NCBI RefSeq assembly: GCF_028200735.1
Contig: NZ_JAQKPV010000013.1
Coordinates: 1 to 64,000 of the forward strand
DNA: 64,000 nt
Source: Streptomyces sp. ACA25
Lineage (GTDB): Bacteria; Actinomycetota; Actinomycetes; Streptomycetales; Streptomycetaceae
Direction of reading: 5' to 3'
Positions 34,612 through 45,182 of this stretch are shown one piece after another. The position numbers and the translations under genes are program-made. The notes under the pieces were generated by a model. The model searched no databases. It had not been told where the DNA came from and saw only the letters and a program-made list of their open reading frames with translations. Position 1 is the stretch's first letter, and each line of letters begins with the position of its first letter.

Positions 34612-34952
34612 GCCCCCTCCAACGGGTGCGGTACGCCGATGGTTACGCGACGGCGTACCGGGGGTAGGGGGGCGCAGTCGTCCTCGCGCGCCCCGGGTGT
34701 GCTTCGCTCCGCCGGAAGTCGACCGTTCAGTACCAAGTGAATCGTGTACAACGGGGGTTAGGTTGCCTCCGGGGGGTGGCGAATGGTGGCGATTGCCCGG
34801 ACGCCCTCGCCACCGCCGTGTTCAGCACCTTACTTTCGGTGCAGTTGCCGACACTTCGTCATATGACACGGCGTCAGTCACCGAAAGCACAGCGAAGACC
34901 GTGCGGCACCGGGCGCCAAGGGCCCCCAGGGAGCCGGGATGGGGGCGTAACC
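34612..34952 (+). other. Divergent intergenic region upstream of nsdA
   Basis: These 341 bases separate the prim-pol-like gene from nsdA. The nsdA frame stays open back to 34737 and includes a TTA codon at 34830-34832. TACTTT (34831-34836) is a possible -10, and GTCATATGAC (34858-34867) is a perfect 10-bp palindrome. No separate gene is seen. Confidence 0.4.
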
Positions 34953-36467
34953 GTGGGCGGAAACGGCAATGAAGGCGGCTCCGTCAGGCATCCGAACGAG
35001 CATCTCAGCGAGTGGTTCCGCCGCAGCGGCTGGTCGAAGGGCGAGCTGGCCCGACAGGTCAACCGCCGGGCGCGGCAGCTGGGCGCGCACCATGTCAGCA
35101 CCGACACCTCGCGGGTCCGCCGGTGGCTGGCCGGGGAGCAGCCGCGGGAGCCGATCCCGCGTATCCTCTCCGAGCTCTTCTCCGAGCGCTTCGGCCGGGT
35201 CGTCGGCATCGAGGAGCTGGGGCTGCGCTCGGCGGTGCAGTCCGCGGCCACCTCGGGGGTCGACCTGCCCTGGGCGGGGCCCCAGACCGTCACGCTGATC
35301 AACGAATTCTCCCGGAGCGACCTGATGCTGGGGCGCCGCGGCTTCCTCGGCACCTCGCTGTCGATGTCGGCGGGCCCGGAGCTCATCGAGCCGATGCAGC
35401 GCTGGCTGGCCCCGCCCGCGGCGGGCCACGGCACGGAGGGCGGCGCGCGGCTCGCCACACTGCCTGCCCGGCAGGGGGAGCCCCGACGGCCGGCCGGACT
35501 CTCCCGGCCGGAGCTGGAGATGCTGGAGCAGACCACCGTGATGTTCCGCGGGTGGGACGCCCAGTGCGGCGGAGGGCTGCGCCGCAAGGCAGTCGTCGGG
35601 CAACTGCACGAGGTCACCGACCTGCTGCAGCAGTCCCACCCGGAGCCGGTCCGCAAACGGCTGTTCCGGGTCACGGCCGAGCTGTCCGAGCTGGCCGGCT
35701 GGATGAGCTACGACATCGGCCTGCAGCCCACGGCGCAGAAGTACTTCGTGCTCGCGCTGCACGCCGCCAAAGAGGCCGGGGACCGCCCGCTGGGCGCGTA
35801 CATCCTCTCCAAGATGAGCAGACAGATGATCCACCTGGGCCGGGCCGACGATGCCCTGGAGCTCATCCAGCTCGCCCAGTACGGCAGCCGGGACGGTGCC
35901 ACCGCACGTACCCGGTCGATGCTGCACACGCTGGAGGCCCGCGCCTACGCGACGATGGGCCGGCCCTCACGGTGCCACCGGGCGGTCCGCACGGCTGAGG
36001 AGGTCTTCGGCGAGATCGGCAGCGGAGAAGCGGAGCCGGACTGGATCGGGTTCTTCTCGGAGGCCGAGCTCAACGCCGAGAACGCGCACTCCTACCGTGA
36101 CCTGGCCTATGTCGCCGGGCGCAGCCCGGCCTACGTGTCCCTCGCCAAGCCGGTGATGGAGCGGGCGGTCCAGCTTTTCGGCCAGGAGTGCCGGGAATCG
36201 GCCGGTGGCCATCAGCGTTCGTATGCACTCAACCTGATCGGTCTTGCCACCGTGCATCTGCTGGAGCGCGAGCCCGAAGCATGCGCGGAACGCGCCGGAC
36301 AGGCCATGATCCTGGCCAAGCGGCTGCGCTCGGAGCGGGTCAGCACACGGCTCCGCAAGACCTCCGCCACCGCGGCCCGGGACTTCGGCAAGGTGCCGGC
36401 AATCGCCGCACTCGCGGAGGGTGTCACCTCCGATCTCCCGGCGGAGGACATCGCGGGCACCGGCTGA
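34953..36467 (+). CDS. nsdA: NsdA, negative regulator of sporulation and antibiotic production
   Basis: A 504-residue soluble protein. Residues about 12-75 (VRHPNEHLSEWFRRSGWSKG, HVSTDTSRVRRWLAGEQPRE) are an atypical DNA-binding, helix-turn-helix-like region. The C-terminal two thirds are helical TPR-like repeats (AKEAGDRPLGAYILSKMSRQ, RSMLHTLEARAYATMGRPSR). This architecture and the position beside the prim-pol gene and amtB match S. coelicolor nsdA, whose loss causes early sporulation and antibiotic overproduction. The start is uncertain: GTG 34953 fits the conserved N-terminus, but the frame is open back to 34737. Confidence 0.9.
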   Translation: MGGNGNEGGSVRHPNEHLSEWFRRSGWSKGELARQVNRRARQLGAHHVSTDTSRVRRWLAGEQPREPIPRILSELFSERFGRVVGIEELGLRSAVQSAATSGVDLPWAGPQTVTLINEFSRSDLMLGRRGFLGTSLSMSAGPELIEPMQRWLAPPAAGHGTEGGARLATLPARQGEPRRPAGLSRPELEMLEQTTVMFRGWDAQCGGGLRRKAVVGQLHEVTDLLQQSHPEPVRKRLFRVTAELSELAGWMSYDIGLQPTAQKYFVLALHAAKEAGDRPLGAYILSKMSRQMIHLGRADDALELIQLAQYGSRDGATARTRSMLHTLEARAYATMGRPSRCHRAVRTAEEVFGEIGSGEAEPDWIGFFSEAELNAENAHSYRDLAYVAGRSPAYVSLAKPVMERAVQLFGQECRESAGGHQRSYALNLIGLATVHLLEREPEACAERAGQAMILAKRLRSERVSTRLRKTSATAARDFGKVPAIAALAEGVTSDLPAEDIAGTG

Positions 36468-36492
36468 CCGCTCGTTCGTCAGCCGCTCCCGA

Positions 36493-36540
36493 CGGCCCGC
36501 GGGACCGTCCCGCAGCCCGCAGGGACGGTCCCGCGGGCCG
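36493..36540 (+). terminator. Strong hairpin terminator after nsdA
   Basis: A perfect 19-bp stem, CGGCCCGCGGGACCGTCCC (36493-36511) with its complement at 36522-36540 and a 10-base loop. No T-tract follows. Confidence 0.8.
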
Positions 36541-36618
36541 TCCCGGGCTGTCCCCCGGTTCCGGTCGGCCCACTCCCCGGAACCGGGAGCCGGCAGCCCA
36601 CACCCGGTTCATCGGTAC

Positions 36619-36654
36619 GTAACACAGGGCGGGCCATCGTCACCGTGGCGAAAC
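36619..36654 (+). promoter_or_regulatory. GlnR-box-like operator upstream of amtB
   Basis: GTCAC (36639-36643), six bases, GAAAC (36650-36654) fits the GlnR consensus gTnAc-n6-GaAAc. A further GTAAC half-site lies at 36619-36623, two bases off the ideal 22-base phase. amtB-glnK-glnD is a known target of the nitrogen regulator GlnR in Streptomyces, so this is a likely activation site. Confidence 0.6.
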
Positions 36655-36757
36655 GTGACGGGGTGCTGGCCGAAACGGCCCTCCGAGAGCCTGTGGCGCA
36701 TCCTGACCCGCACCCGACTCCGCCCGCACGGGTCGGTACTGACGAGGAGACGTCACA

Positions 36758-38047
36758 TTGGACGCCGCAGATATCGCCTTTCTAGTCATCTGTTCTGCCA
36801 TGGTCATGTTGATGACTCCCGGCCTCGCCTTCTTCTACGGCGGCATGGTCCGGGTCAAGAGCGCGCTGAACATGCTGATGATGTGTTTCATCGCGCTCGG
36901 TATCTGCAGCGTGCTGTGGGTGCTCTACGGCTTCAGCCTTGCCTTCGGCAGTGACTTCGCAGACGGTGGGGGAGGCCTCATCGGCAATCTGGAGTTCATC
37001 GGCTTCCGGGGCGTCACCGAGGCCGATTCGGGCCTGCTCGCCTTCGCGCTCTTCCAGATGATGTTCGCCGTGCTCACCCCCGCGCTCATCAGCGGTGCGC
37101 TCGCCGACCGGGTGCGGTTCGGCACCTGGGCACTGTTCGTCGCGCTCTGGGTCACCATCGTCTACTTCCCCGTGGCCCACTGGGTCTGGGGCGGCGACGG
37201 CTGGATCGGGGCCCTGGAGTGGGACGGCCGGGAAGTCATCGACTTCGCCGGCGGAACCGCGGTCCACATCAACGCGGGCATCGGAGCCCTCGCCGCGGTG
37301 CTGGTGATCGGCAAGCGCATCGGGTTCAAGCGGGAGCCGATGCGTCCGCACAACCTGCCGATGGTGCTCCTCGGCGCCGCGCTGCTGTGGTTCGGCTGGT
37401 TCGGCTTCAACGCCGGCTCCGAGCTCGCGGCCAACGGGACCACCGCCATGATGGCCCTGAACACCATGGCCGCCACCGGTGCCGCCGTTCTCGGCTGGCT
37501 GCTGTACGAAAGGATCCGCCACGGTGCGGCCACCACGCTCGGTGCCGCCTCCGGTGCGATCGCCGGCCTGGTCGCCATCACCCCCTCCGGTGCCAACGTC
37601 AACCCGATGGGCGCGCTGCTGATCGGTGTGCTCGCCGGAGTCATCTGCGCCTGGGCGGTCAGCCTCAAGTACAAGTGGGGCTTCGACGACTCCCTGGATG
37701 TCGTCGGTGTCCACCTGGTGGGCGGCCTGTTCGGAACCCTGGCGGTGGGCTTCCTCGCCACCGAGGGTGCCGGGTACCAGCTCTTCGCGCTCCAGTCGTT
37801 CGCCGCCGGCGCGGTGATGGTCTACTCCTTCGTCGTCACCTGGCTCATCGCCAAGCTGCTGCAGTCGACCATCGGCTTCCGCTCCACCGAAGAGGAAGAG
37901 GTCGGCGGACTCGATCAGGTCTACCACGCGGAAACCGGCTACGACTTCAGCCAGGGTGGCAGTGGGTCGGTGTCCGTCGGCACGCAGACCCCGGACGCCG
38001 CGACGGCGGCCGGTGACACCACGGGTGACAAGAAGGTGGACGCATGA
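36758..38047 (+). CDS. amtB: Ammonium transporter
   Basis: A 429-residue Amt/Rh channel with about 11 membrane helices. Typical segments include AMVMLMTPGLAFFYGGMVR, the pore region VAHWVWGGDGWIG, FAGGTAVHINAGIGALAAV with a pore histidine, and WFGWFGFNAGSELAANGT. TTG 36758 is the start: GAGGAGA lies 8 bases upstream and conserved sequence begins at once. The stop overlaps the glnK ATG. PII (GlnK) plugs Amt channels when nitrogen is plentiful, so the coupling is functional. Nitrogen control is expected through the upstream GlnR-like box. Confidence 0.96.
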   Translation: MDAADIAFLVICSAMVMLMTPGLAFFYGGMVRVKSALNMLMMCFIALGICSVLWVLYGFSLAFGSDFADGGGGLIGNLEFIGFRGVTEADSGLLAFALFQMMFAVLTPALISGALADRVRFGTWALFVALWVTIVYFPVAHWVWGGDGWIGALEWDGREVIDFAGGTAVHINAGIGALAAVLVIGKRIGFKREPMRPHNLPMVLLGAALLWFGWFGFNAGSELAANGTTAMMALNTMAATGAAVLGWLLYERIRHGAATTLGAASGAIAGLVAITPSGANVNPMGALLIGVLAGVICAWAVSLKYKWGFDDSLDVVGVHLVGGLFGTLAVGFLATEGAGYQLFALQSFAAGAVMVYSFVVTWLIAKLLQSTIGFRSTEEEEVGGLDQVYHAETGYDFSQGGSGSVSVGTQTPDAATAAGDTTGDKKVDA

Positions 38048-38382
38048 AGCTCATCACTGCAGTGATCAAGCCGCACCGGGTGGACGAGGTGAAAGACGCC
38101 CTCCACGCGTTCGGAGTGCACGGCATGACCGTGACGGAAGCCAGCGGCTACGGCCGGCAGCGGGGCCACACCGAGGTCTACCGGGGCGCGGAGTACACCG
38201 TCGACCTGGTGCCGAAGACCAGGCTGGAAATCCTGGTCGAGGACGAGGACGCCGAGCAGCTCATCGACGTCATCGTCAACACCGCCCGCACCGGAAAGAT
38301 CGGTGACGGAAAGGTGTGGTCCGTTCCCGTCGAGACCGCGATCCGGGTACGCACCGGCGAACGCGGTCCGGACGCCCTGTAA
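38044..38382 (+). CDS. glnK: PII nitrogen regulatory protein GlnK
   Basis: A 112-residue trimeric PII protein that senses 2-oxoglutarate and ATP/ADP. The T-loop GHTEVYRGAEYTV carries Tyr51, adenylylated rather than uridylylated in Streptomyces. The B and C loops (KTRLEILVEDEDAEQLIDVI, TGKIGDGKVWSVPVE) are intact. It starts within the amtB stop (ATGA) and is followed 37 bases later by glnD, whose product modifies Tyr51. Confidence 0.97.
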   Translation: MKLITAVIKPHRVDEVKDALHAFGVHGMTVTEASGYGRQRGHTEVYRGAEYTVDLVPKTRLEILVEDEDAEQLIDVIVNTARTGKIGDGKVWSVPVETAIRVRTGERGPDAL

Positions 38383-38419
38383 GAGAACACCGGACGACGA
38401 CGCGTGAGGCGGGCCCGTA

Positions 38420-40894
38420 ATGGCTGAGACGACACGTACCAGCGGTCACGATGCGGGCCCCGGCGCCGGCTACGCGGCGGCCCGGCTGCACCTCCTCACC
38501 GAGGGGGAGCAGACCGGGCCCGCCCGTCGCGCGGAACTCGCCCGGCTCACCGACGAATGGCTCACCGCCCTGATGACGGCCGGCCCCGGCGGGCCACGCG
38601 CCGCCCTGATCGCAGTCGGCGGCTACGGCCGGGGCGAGCTCTCCCCCCGCAGCGACCTGGACCTGGTGCTGCTGCACGACGGCTGCTCCCGGCCCGGGGA
38701 GATCGCCGCCCTGGCGGACCGGCTCTGGTACCCGGTCTGGGACCTGGGCATCGCCCTCGACCACTCCGTCCGCACCCCCGAGGAGGCGCACCGGCAGGCA
38801 GCCGAGGACCTCAAGGTGCAACTCGGCCTGCTGGACGCCCGCCACCTCGCGGGCGACGAGACGCTCACCGCCGGACTGCGCACGGACCTGCTCGGCCGGT
38901 GGCGCGCCCGGGCACCTTCCCGGTTGCCCGGCCTGCGCGAGCTGGGCGAGGAACGCGCCCGGCGCCACGGCGAGCTGCGCTTCCTGCTCGAACCCGACCT
39001 GAAGGAGTCCCACGGAGGGCTGCGCGACGCCACCGCGCTGCGCGCCGTCGCCGCCTCCTGGGTCGCCGACGCCCCGCGCGAAGGCCTGGCCGAGGCCCGG
39101 GCCACCCTGCTCGACGTGCGGGACGCCCTGCACCTGACCACCGGCCGGGCCACCGACCGGCTCGCCCAGGAGGACCAGCCCCAGGTCGCCGAGGCCCTCG
39201 GCCTTCCCGGGCCCGACGCCCTGCTGCGCCGTGTCTACGAGGCCGCCCGGACCATCGGCTACGCCTCCGACGTCACCTGGCGAGAGGTCGGCCGGGTGCT
39301 GCGCTCGCGTGCCGCCCGTCCCCGGCTCCGCGGCCTGCTGGGCGGGCGCGGCCGGCCCGTCGCTGAGGCGCGCACCCCCCTGGCGGAGGGGGTCGTCGAG
39401 CAGGACGGTGAGGCGGTGCTGGCCCGCTCGGCCCGTCCCGACCGGGACCCCGTCCTGCCGTTGCGGGCTGCTGCGGCCGCGGCCCAGGCGGGCCTGCCGC
39501 TCGCGCTGCCCGCGGTCCGCAGACTCGCCGAGGCGGGTGCCGCGCTGTCCGTCCCCTGGCCGGCCGAGGCCCGTGAAGAGCTGGTCACCCTGCTGGGTGC
39601 CGGGCCGGACACCGTCCCGGCCTGGGAAGCCCTGGAGGCCGCCGGGCTGATCGACCGGCTGCTGCCCGACTGGGAACGGGTACGGTGCCGCCCGCAGCGC
39701 AACCCGGTGCACCGGTGGACCGTGGACCGGCACCTGATCGAGACGGCTGTGCAGGCCTCGGCCCTCACCCGCCGGGTCAGCCGGCCCGACCTGCTGCTGG
39801 TGGCCGCCCTGCTGCACGACATGGGCAAGGGCTGGCCGGGCGATCACAGCATCGTGGGGGAGACCATTGCCCACGACGTGGCGGCCCGGATCGGATTCGG
39901 GGCCGAGGACGCGGCGGTGCTCGCCGTCCTGGTACGGCATCACCTGCTGCTGGTGGAGACCGCCACCCGCCGCGACCTGGACGATCCCGCCACGGTGGAA
40001 TTCGTGGCCGCCGCAGTCCGGGACGTGGACACCCTGGAGTTGCTGCACGCGCTCACGGAGGCCGACGCCCTCGCCACCGGTCCTGCGGCCTGGTCGGCCT
40101 GGCGGGCCTCGCTCGTCGGCGACCTGGCGAAACGGGTCGCCGCGGCGCTGGCCGCCGGGGGTGCGCCGGCCGCCCGCGAACCCGCGCCTCCCACCGCGGC
40201 GGAGGAACGGCTGGCCGTGGAGGCGCATCGCACCGGGGCTCCGGTACTCGCTCTCCAGCCACGGCCCGAGCCGTCGGCCGGCCCCGTCACCGGTGCCGAC
40301 ACCGCCCCGGCCCCGGAATCGCAGCCGGTGGGCGCCGAGCTCGTCATCGCCCTGTCCGACCGCCCCGGAGTGCTGCCGGCGGTGGCCGGGGTGCTGGCGC
40401 TGCACCGGCTCACGGTCCGCTCGGCCGAGCTGGGCAGCATCGACCCCACGGGAGGGGGGCCGGTCCTGCTGCTCAACTGGCGGGTCGCCGCCGAGTACGG
40501 CGCGCTCCCGCAGGCCGAGCGGCTGCGTGCGGACCTGGTGCGGGCGCTGGACGGCTCCCTCGACATCCCCGCCCGTCTCGCGGAGCGGGAGGCGGCCTAC
40601 CGCCGGCCCCGTCACCGGCTGCCGCAGGCCCCGCCGCCGCGGGTGACGGTGGCACCGCTCGGTTCCCGGCGCGGCACGGTCATCGAGGTCCGCGCCCAGG
40701 ACGCCCCGGGGCTGCTGCACCGGATCGGCAGGGCGCTGGAGGGCGCCGGGGCCCGGGTGCGCAGTGCCCACGTGAGCACGCTGGGTGCCAATGTGGTCGA
40801 CGCCTTCTACCTGACCGGTCCCGAGGGCGGCCCGCTGGCGTCCACGGAGGCGGCCGCACTCGTCCAGGAGGTCGAACGGTCGCTGGGTGGCTGA
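38420..40894 (+). CDS. glnD: PII nucleotidylyltransferase / PII-removing enzyme GlnD
   Basis: An 824-residue four-domain enzyme. The N-terminal nucleotidyltransferase core is GGYGRGELSPRSDLDLVLL (Asp79, Asp81). A linker leads to an HD phosphohydrolase domain (H466-D467 in LLHDMGKGWPGDHS). Two C-terminal ACT domains follow (LVIALSDRPGVLPAVAG near 645 and VIEVRAQDAPGLLHRIG near 755). In Streptomyces GlnD adenylylates GlnK at Tyr51 under nitrogen limitation and reverses this when nitrogen is sufficient. The sequence between the HD and ACT parts is Ala/Pro-rich. It is the last gene of the amtB-glnK-glnD operon. Confidence 0.95.
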   Translation: MAETTRTSGHDAGPGAGYAAARLHLLTEGEQTGPARRAELARLTDEWLTALMTAGPGGPRAALIAVGGYGRGELSPRSDLDLVLLHDGCSRPGEIAALADRLWYPVWDLGIALDHSVRTPEEAHRQAAEDLKVQLGLLDARHLAGDETLTAGLRTDLLGRWRARAPSRLPGLRELGEERARRHGELRFLLEPDLKESHGGLRDATALRAVAASWVADAPREGLAEARATLLDVRDALHLTTGRATDRLAQEDQPQVAEALGLPGPDALLRRVYEAARTIGYASDVTWREVGRVLRSRAARPRLRGLLGGRGRPVAEARTPLAEGVVEQDGEAVLARSARPDRDPVLPLRAAAAAAQAGLPLALPAVRRLAEAGAALSVPWPAEAREELVTLLGAGPDTVPAWEALEAAGLIDRLLPDWERVRCRPQRNPVHRWTVDRHLIETAVQASALTRRVSRPDLLLVAALLHDMGKGWPGDHSIVGETIAHDVAARIGFGAEDAAVLAVLVRHHLLLVETATRRDLDDPATVEFVAAAVRDVDTLELLHALTEADALATGPAAWSAWRASLVGDLAKRVAAALAAGGAPAAREPAPPTAAEERLAVEAHRTGAPVLALQPRPEPSAGPVTGADTAPAPESQPVGAELVIALSDRPGVLPAVAGVLALHRLTVRSAELGSIDPTGGGPVLLLNWRVAAEYGALPQAERLRADLVRALDGSLDIPARLAEREAAYRRPRHRLPQAPPPRVTVAPLGSRRGTVIEVRAQDAPGLLHRIGRALEGAGARVRSAHVSTLGANVVDAFYLTGPEGGPLASTEAAALVQEVERSLGG

Positions 40895-40914
40895 CCGCAC
40901 CGGAGGCGAGTCGG

Positions 40915-40920
40915 TAGGCT
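40915..40920 (+). promoter_or_regulatory. -10 box TAGGCT for ffh
   Basis: TAGGCT about 95 bases upstream of the ffh GTG predicts a start near 40927. No convincing -35 box is visible. Confidence 0.4.
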
Positions 40921-41014
40921 GGCCCTGCCAGTGTCACCGGGCCGCCGGGCACGCAGTGTCTGTCGTCCATCCCGAGGACCGACCCGCTTCCCGACCGAAG
41001 GATCCCCCAGCGCC

Positions 41015-42580
41015 GTGTTCGACACTCTTTCCGATCGCCTCGCAGCGACGTTCAAGAACCTCAGGGGCAAGGGCCGGCTGAGCGAGGCGGACATCGACGC
41101 CACGGCGCGCGAGATCCGTATCGCCCTGCTCGAGGCCGACGTGGCGCTTCCCGTCGTCCGGTCCTTCATCAAGCAGGTCAAGGAGCGGGCCCAGGGGGCC
41201 GAGGTCTCCCGGGCACTGAACCCTGCCCAGCAGGTCATCAAGATCGTCAACGAAGAGCTCGTCGGGATTCTCGGCGGAGAGACGCGCCGGCTGCGGTTCG
41301 CCAAGACCCCGCCGACCGTGATCATGCTGGCCGGTCTGCAGGGTGCGGGCAAGACCACCCTCGCGGGCAAGTTGGGCAGCTGGCTCAAGGGTAAGGGCCA
41401 CTCCCCCCTGCTGGTCGCCTGCGATCTCCAGCGCCCCAACGCCGTCAACCAGCTCGCGGTGGTCGCCGAACGGGCGGGCGTGGGCGTCTACGCACCTGAG
41501 CCCGGTAACGGCACCGGCGACCCGGTCAAGGTGGCCGAGGACTCCCTCGGGTACGCCCGGGAGAAGCAGTACGACGTGGTCATCGTCGACACCGCGGGAC
41601 GACTGGGCATCGACGAGGAGCTGATGCGGCAGGCCGCCGACATCCGCGACGCGGTCAGCCCGGACGAGGTGCTGTTCGTCGTCGACGCCATGATCGGCCA
41701 GGACGCGGTCACCACCGCGGAGGCCTTCCGGGACGGCGTCGGCTTCGACGGAGTGGTGCTCTCCAAGCTCGATGGTGACGCCCGGGGCGGGGCCGCCCTG
41801 TCGATCGCGCAGGTCACCGGCCGGCAGGTGATGTTCGCCTCCAACGGCGAGAAGCTGGACGACTTCGACGCGTTCCACCCGGACCGCATGGCGTCGCGCA
41901 TCCTCGGCATGGGCGACATGCTCAGCCTCATCGAGAAGGCCGAGCAGACCTTCAGCCAGCAGGAGGCCGAGGCGCTGGCCGGGAAGCTGGCCAAGGGGCC
42001 CAAGGAGTTCACCCTCGACGACTTTCTGGCGCAGATGGAGCAGGTCCGGAAGATGGGCTCCCTCTCCAAGCTGCTCGGCATGATGCCGGGCATGGGCCAG
42101 ATGAAGGACCAGATCAACAACCTGGACGAGCGCGAGGTGGACCGCACCGCCGCGATCATCAAGTCCATGACCCCCGCCGAGCGGCACGATCCCAAGCTCA
42201 TCAACGGCTCGCGCCGGGCAAGGATCGCCCGCGGCTCCGGCGTCGACGTCAGCGCCGTGAAGAATCTGGTGGAGCGCTTCTTCGAGGCCCGCAAGATGAT
42301 GTCCCGGGTGGCCCAGGGGGGCGGCATGCCGGGGATGCCGGGGATGCCGGGGATGGGGGGCGGAGCCGCGAAGAAGAAGGGCAAGCCGCAGAAGAAGGCC
42401 AAGGGCAAGCGCCGTTCGGGCAACCCGATGAAGCGGCAGGAGGAGGAGCGTGCAGAGGCGGAGCGGAAGGCATCCGGCGGACAGTCCGGCGGCGCGTTCG
42501 GCATCCCGGGCGCCGGAGCGGACCCGGGTGACTTCGAACTGCCCAAGGAGTTCCGCGACATCCTGCCGCCCAAGCAGTGA
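41015..42580 (+). CDS. ffh: Signal recognition particle GTPase Ffh
   Basis: A 521-residue SRP54-type GTPase that binds signal sequences together with 4.5S-like RNA. The NG domain has GLQGAGKTT, DLQRPNAVNQL, IVDTAGRLGIDEE and SKLDGDARGG. The methionine-rich M domain begins near residue 320 (LLGMMPGMGQMKDQI). A 9-base repeat near 42326-42355 produces MPGMPGMPGM, and the C-terminus is Lys/Arg-rich. GTG 41015 starts the conserved N-terminus (FDTLSDRLAATFKNLRGKG). FtsY, its receptor, is also in this window. Confidence 0.97.
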   Translation: MFDTLSDRLAATFKNLRGKGRLSEADIDATAREIRIALLEADVALPVVRSFIKQVKERAQGAEVSRALNPAQQVIKIVNEELVGILGGETRRLRFAKTPPTVIMLAGLQGAGKTTLAGKLGSWLKGKGHSPLLVACDLQRPNAVNQLAVVAERAGVGVYAPEPGNGTGDPVKVAEDSLGYAREKQYDVVIVDTAGRLGIDEELMRQAADIRDAVSPDEVLFVVDAMIGQDAVTTAEAFRDGVGFDGVVLSKLDGDARGGAALSIAQVTGRQVMFASNGEKLDDFDAFHPDRMASRILGMGDMLSLIEKAEQTFSQQEAEALAGKLAKGPKEFTLDDFLAQMEQVRKMGSLSKLLGMMPGMGQMKDQINNLDEREVDRTAAIIKSMTPAERHDPKLINGSRRARIARGSGVDVSAVKNLVERFFEARKMMSRVAQGGGMPGMPGMPGMGGGAAKKKGKPQKKAKGKRRSGNPMKRQEEERAEAERKASGGQSGGAFGIPGAGADPGDFELPKEFRDILPPKQ

Positions 42581-42800
42581 TGCGGCGGCGCTGACGGCCG
42601 GCGCCGGGGGCGCCTCCGTCAGGTCCGGGCGATCAGGTACGTGAGCACGTTCGGCAGCCGGACCGGAGCCCTGCCCGGCGGGCCGGGGCCGGGGCAGCCG
42701 TACCGCTGTCATGTCGGATGACTCCCGTTCGCCCACCGGGTCGAGACGGGAAGGGGGACGGATTCACGCTTCCGGGCCGGATCGCCGTACCATTCGCGCC

Positions 42801-44213
<1,413 letters not shown>

Positions 44214-44240
44214 TGCTGAGTAGGGCCGGAGGCGGAAAAT

Positions 44241-44282
44241 CGGGCGGGAGGGTGACTTCTCCGGAAGTCACCCTCCCGCCCG
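44241..44282 (+). terminator. Terminator of proS
   Basis: A perfect 19-bp stem CGGGCGGGAGGGTGACTTC (44241-44259) with its complement at 44264-44282 and loop TCCG, 28 bases after the proS stop. Confidence 0.9.
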
Positions 44283-44379
44283 TGCCGTCCCGTCACCACG
44301 CGAACTGACTGGTAAGTGCAAATTTGGAGAGTTGACCCGGAATAGGAACACCGGAGGGGGGCGGCTCGTTATACCCGAC

Positions 44380-44970
44380 GTGAGCACGACACCACCTGTT
44401 CTCGCCGCCGAACTGGCAGAGGCGTGGGCCGACATTCAACGGCACCACCCCGAGCTGCCGGATCTGGCCGCGCCCGAATCCCTGATCGGGGAGTCCTCGT
44501 CCGCATGCGGATCGGAACTCTCCTTCGAACGCCTCCTGCACGAAGCCGTGCACGGCATCGCCGCCGCCCGCGGAGTACGGGACACCTCCCGCGCGGGCCG
44601 CTACCACAACCGCCGGTTCCTGGCGGTGGCCGAGGAGCTCGGACTCGACCACGAGGAGGAACCGCATCCCAGCAGCGGGTTCTCCCTGGTCACGATGAAT
44701 GCCGAGGCCCGCAGCCGGTACCGCCTCACCGAGGAGCGTCTGCACCGCGCACTGGAGGCGCACGCGGCCGCGACGACCACCGACAACAGCAGTAGCTTCC
44801 GCGGGCCGGCCACCCGGCACGGCTCGTCCGGCGGAGGCGTGCGGGTCAAGGCGGTGTGCGACTGCGGTCGCAATGTCCGCGTCGTCCCGTCCGTCCTGGC
44901 GCAGGCGCCGATTGTCTGCGGAGCGTGCAACAAGCCCTTCCAGATCGCTGAATCGGTGGCGGCGGTCTGA
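44380..44970 (+). CDS. SprT-like putative zinc metallopeptidase with C-terminal zinc ribbon
   Basis: A 196-residue protein. HEAVH at residues 54-58 is a gluzincin-type HExxH motif in a helix (FERLLHEAVHGIAAARGVRD), followed by RYHNRRFLAVAEELGL, the HN..F pattern of SprT-like proteins. The C-terminus is a zinc ribbon (CDCGRN near 150 and CGACNKPF). SprT-like proteases act on DNA-protein crosslinks or unfolded proteins in other organisms; the bacterial role here is unknown. GTG 44380 is used; TTG 44332 is in frame upstream. The nearest GGAGGGG (44353) is too far for a normal ribosome binding site. Confidence 0.78.
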   Translation: MSTTPPVLAAELAEAWADIQRHHPELPDLAAPESLIGESSSACGSELSFERLLHEAVHGIAAARGVRDTSRAGRYHNRRFLAVAEELGLDHEEEPHPSSGFSLVTMNAEARSRYRLTEERLHRALEAHAAATTTDNSSSFRGPATRHGSSGGGVRVKAVCDCGRNVRVVPSVLAQAPIVCGACNKPFQIAESVAAV

Positions 44971-45016
44971 CGTGGCCGGCCGGGCGGTCGCCGCGGCCTC
45001 CCGGGGTTCGCGACGG

Positions 45017-45046
45017 TTGTCCGGCGGGCCGCGCGCATGTGGCAGA
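45017..45046 (+). promoter_or_regulatory. Promoter of the rpsP operon
   Basis: TTGTCC (45017-45022) and CAGAAT (45041-45046) spaced by 18 bases. The predicted start near 45053 leaves a leader of about 130 bases before rpsP. Confidence 0.6.
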
Positions 45047-45182
45047 ATGGGGCGCTGAACTCGGCAGCCGCACAGGAACCCTCTCGCCTCCGGCTGGCGC
45101 GTCCATCGGGCCCCCGGCGCCGCAACCCCACGCGGCATCCCGTTGTGGCCCACCCACGTCAAGACCAGGAGACACCACAGCT

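Noticed and set aside
38276..40900. An 874-residue open frame antisense to glnD
   Set aside because: Shadow of glnD; no domain recognised and composition is Gly/Arg/Gln-rich.
42326..42360. Tandem 9-base repeats
   Set aside because: They lie in frame inside ffh and encode the Met/Pro/Gly repeat of the M-domain tail.
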